From assembly GCA_000231825.2 (NCBI GenBank), contig JH720356.1, forward strand, positions 104,250-168,249: 64,000 bases of DNA, written 5' to 3'. A program made the position numbers and the translations under genes. Below, piece after piece: positions 61,601 through 64,000 of the stretch (the stretch's first letter is position 1; every line of letters begins with the position of its first letter). The notes beneath the pieces were generated by a model. That model ran no database searches, was not told where the DNA came from, and saw nothing but the letters and a program-made list of their open reading frames with translations. This DNA comes from Tetrahymena elliotti 4EA. Its lineage: Eukaryota > Ciliophora > Oligohymenophorea > Hymenostomatida > Tetrahymenidae.

Positions 61601-62321
61601 TGATTATGAAATTGATAGCTAAGATAGCAATAATTCTCGTGAAAATAGTTAAGAAAACCAAAATAGATAGAAGAGAGATTAAAATAAGTACAGAAATAAT
61701 AACTAATATTACAAAAGATAAAACAACAATACATAAGAAGATTTTGATAAAAAAAGAAATTAAAATGATTAAAATAACACAAACAGCAATGATAATGATG
61801 GAAACAAAAATCATAATTACCACCCTAAAACTAAATAATATTCAGGTTATAACAATGATGGTTAGAGAAAAAATTATGAGAATAAAAATTATGAAAATAA
61901 TTAACAATAAAACCAACAAGGAGGCCAAAGAAAAAATTATAACAATAGATAGCATAACAATAATAATAGTAATAATGAAAATAACAATTAGAACTACTCT
62001 AACTAATACAATTAAAAGAATAATAATTCATCAAATTAAGATCAATCAAATAACTAAAACAACAAAAAAAGTTATAATGAAGAAAAAAAGCACAATAACA
62101 ATAACAATGACCACAAACCAACCTCTGGATCTTTCTCTGGCAAGACTCAACAACCAGTAATATTTTTAATCTTATTTTCTTAAATTTATTTAGTAAAAAA
62201 ATTTAATATTTAATTATTTATTTTAACTTTTTATTAAAAAATTTAATAATTTTTAATATTTTTTAAAAGAAATAGAAAGTGCAAAGCAAAAATGTTTATG
62301 ATTTACTCTCTGATTGATTGA
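58603..62321 (+). CDS. Extremely Asn/Gln-rich protein with small RRM-like domain, 7 or more exons
   Basis: Exons 58603-58630, 58686-58742, 58796-59047, 59100-59308, 59452-59515, 59566-59624 and 59679 onward; introns 50-143 bases. The start MSGGDIKKRNWVDIQNDSED leads into Asn/Gln/Arg-rich sequence (NYNNRNYDNHQNN). Exons 4-5 form a folded block of about 90 residues: SDLITFKIAKRD, EQVVRRVFEGLDIKEIIP, FKVRFNHDDALKIIEMKDL, FYIRIWAESAPG, strand/helix order like an RRM. The last 800-odd residues are almost wholly Asn, Gln, Lys and Tyr, including poly-Asn and a 36-base tandem repeat. RNA binding is inferred. The 3' end is uncertain: without splicing the frame ends at TGA 62319-62321 through a hydrophobic tail, while a donor at 62157 could join to sequence from 62707. 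Long antisense standard-code frames here are artefacts of TAA/TAG-free complement. Confidence 0.65.
61314..61430 (+). repeat. 36-base in-frame tandem repeat, just over 3 copies
   Basis: Units at 61314-61349, 61350-61385 and 61386-61421 plus 9 bases of a fourth. Each encodes G/D-Q-Q-N-H-D-Q-K-D-N-Q/L-Q. Copies 1 and 2 are nearly identical; differences in copy 3 are few. Confidence 0.85.
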
Positions 62322-62715
62322 TAAGTTGATCTAATTAATGTTATGTGTAAAAAAATAAAATTAATTAATAAGTTTTATCATGTTATTTATATTCATGTTA
62401 AATTGAAATCATTATTTTTATTTATAAAATTTCTAAACAGTTAATTTACTATGAATGTAATTAAATTTTTGAACTTTCAAAGAAGAGCTATAATCTTTAT
62501 TTACTTATTTTTTTCTCTCTCAAAAATACTCAAATGTATTTGATAGTTAAATAAATCTATTTTGCTCAAAATTATTAGCATTTTTTGAAATTTATTGAGA
62601 TGTGTAAGATATGAATTAAATCAGTAAATTAGTTTGATTTTACTTAAATAGGTTTTTATAAATTATAATACATATACAATATAATATATATTCAATTCTA
62701 TTTTAGGCGTTGGAA

Positions 62716-62958
62716 ATGGATAAGCCATAATAATTATTTAAGATAATTAACTTAAGAAATGATAGTGAATATTAGTTCAATAAAACTGATTTAAAATAAT
62801 AATGCTCTACCCTTAAATAAACTCATCAATCAATTATCTAAAAAAGAAAAGGTAATCAAATTTTACTAATTAAGATCTTGTTAATTGCATTAAAAAATTA
62901 ATAGAAAAAGATTGATAATATTGCTGCCGAAATTAATATTGATTGGCTCACTAGTTGA
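62716..62958 (+). CDS. Short open frame: small gene or last exon of the preceding gene
   Basis: ATG at 62716 opens an 80-residue frame ending at TGA 62956-62958, starting MDKPQQLFKIINLRNDSEYQ and ending AAEINIDWLTS. It reads like a folded helical peptide. A good acceptor (TTCTATTTTAG) sits 9 bases upstream and is in phase with the donor at 62157, so it could be the terminal exon of the Asn/Gln-rich gene after a 550-base intron. Alternatively it is an independent small gene or chance. The preceding low-complexity gene gives no homology guide. Confidence 0.3.
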
Positions 62959-62996
62959 ATAATAAAATACTAAATATAAAATAAAGTACATTTAAA

Positions 62997-64000
62997 ATGA
63001 GCGAAGAATAAACTAAATCTGAAGGCTAAACTTAAGAAATTACTTAAAAAAACTAGCTAGAATCAAGTAATGCTTCTTAGGTGAGTTTAACATAAAAATC
63101 AAAAGTTGGATCTTCATTAAACAGAAAACTTATTAATGCTAATCCATATAATAAGAATGGAAGCACTATGAGTACAACAAAATCCTAAAACTCACACAGC
63201 TAAAGCATGGGTTCTTTATATTAAGTAAAGCAGAACCATAAGGTAGCGTAAATTAGGTTAAATGTTATTACAAATCGTATTAACAAACTCTCTGTTGAAG
63301 ACAACATGCTCTAAAAGAAAGCTGATGATATTAAAGAAAGAGCAAATTAAATTTATGAAATCAAAAGACGTGAACAATTAAAGGTATTATTTTTTATATC
63401 AAAATATTTTATATAAGTTTTTACATTATCAAGCTTATAATTAAGCTATTTGTTAGTTTTTTCTACTTTAAAAAGCTTAAAATTTAAGGAGACATTATAA
63501 AATAGAGAAATAAAAAAAATATAACTTTTGATATTATAGTCTTACAAATAGAAGCGTTTTTCACTATTAATAATAATTCGAATAGAAATCAATTTTGCGA
63601 AAGCTATTAAAAACATAATAAAAGAAATATAAAAATAGAAAAGAGCTAAAAAAAAATTTAATACATTTTATTTTATCTAAATGACATTTTTTTCTATTTT
63701 AATTTATACATTAAAAGTATTTTTTTTGATTGATGAACTAAAAAAATAATTTTGATCAGAGAATGATGAAGAAATTAAATTAATTAAATAGTTTTTTATT
63801 CATTTAGAATTAGAAATTTTGTATTGAATTTACTAATTATAGTTTTTTAATCAATATTAATAAGAAACAAGAAGCCAAAAGAAAAAAAATTGAAGTAGAA
63901 GAAGTTCCTTTTACTCACCCTATAGGATAGTTGGATATGATTAAATGTTAGATCTCAAAGAAATTTATTCAAGATAAACATAATGACGATGCTAAGTCCT
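62997..64000 (+). CDS. Predicted coiled-coil protein, 5' part (cut by window edge)
   Basis: Exon 1 62997-63383 starts at ATG 62997 (MSEEQTKSEGQTQEITQK) and encodes 129 residues: a Ser/Gln/Asn-rich leader (KVGSSLNRKLINANPYNKNG, SQSMGSLYQVKQNH) then a helix (QIRLNVITNRINKLSVEDNM, ADDIKERANQIYEIKRREQL). A donor GTATTATT follows. A plausible next exon begins at 63865 after AATAAG and continues KQEAKRKKIEVEEVPFTHP to the window edge. The intron would be 481 bases, long for this region, and could hide small exons. No family recognised. The open frame and Gln codon use support coding; the product beyond the edge is unknown. Confidence 0.6.

Noticed and set aside
61267..61823. Two overlapping minus-strand frames of 147-171 codons
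   Set aside because: Same antisense artefact over the Asn-rich region, including a mirror of the 36-base repeat.
61144..62160. Plus-strand frames of 151 and 186 codons rich in Ile, Thr and Lys
   Set aside because: They are the shifted frame of the Asn/Gln-rich exon (AAT read as ATA/TAA); the true frame is the one continuous from the RRM-like exons.
1..64000. tRNA genes, rRNA, CRISPR arrays, insertion sequences, telomere or chromosome-breakage motifs
   Set aside because: No TPsiC-like GTTCRA boxes in a cloverleaf context, no regular spaced repeats, no transposase signatures and no match to the breakage consensus as I remember it were seen; a covariance-model and repeat search would be decisive.

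Overview
The window reads as macronuclear DNA of an oligohymenophorean ciliate, most likely Tetrahymena or a close relative. It is strongly AT-rich. Every long gene is open only if TAA and TAG are read as glutamine and TGA is the sole stop. Introns are short (mostly about 40-160 bases) and usually start GTA. Conserved eukaryotic families appear intact once this code and these introns are applied, and no gene is interrupted by germline-only sequence. Exon coordinates below were worked out by hand; for each multi-exon gene the exon lengths sum to a whole number of codons.

Layout. 0-12 kb: a WDR70 homologue cut by the left edge, a small coiled-coil gene, a 3.1 kb stretch with only gene-like fragments, a Gln-rich gene, the ciliary protein CFAP100, and an Asn/Gln-rich gene. 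12-23 kb: a divergent TFIIB-like factor, then a tandem pair of paralogous polytopic membrane proteins with matching intron positions, then a disordered basic protein. 23-31 kb: a Gln/Asn-rich protein, a DUF5662/HD-like protein, a beta-propeller protein, and a small protein starting MGC. 31-45 kb: a gene-poor AT-rich region with diverged repeats, an unknown gene, a Cys-rich type I membrane protein, a long coiled-coil protein, and a TMEM209-type nuclear-envelope protein. 45-64 kb: a MORN-repeat protein, a large Ser/Gln-rich protein, a possible kinase-like remnant, the spliceosomal cyclophilin CWC27, ribulose-phosphate 3-epimerase, a very Asn/Gln-rich protein with a small folded domain, and a partial coiled-coil gene at the right edge.

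The genes do not form an operon-like unit. Functions are mixed: cilia and cytoskeleton (CFAP100, the coiled-coil and MORN proteins), nucleus and RNA (WDR70, TFIIB-like, TMEM209-like, CWC27), sugar phosphate metabolism (RPE), and membrane or surface proteins. The most striking observations are a predicted 5-base microexon that restores the invariant active-site motif of RPE, the tandem membrane-protein pair, a CWC27 cyclophilin domain that keeps the active-site tryptophan, and a TFIIB-like protein with an unusual zinc ribbon. No tRNA, rRNA, CRISPR array, insertion sequence or transposase was recognised.
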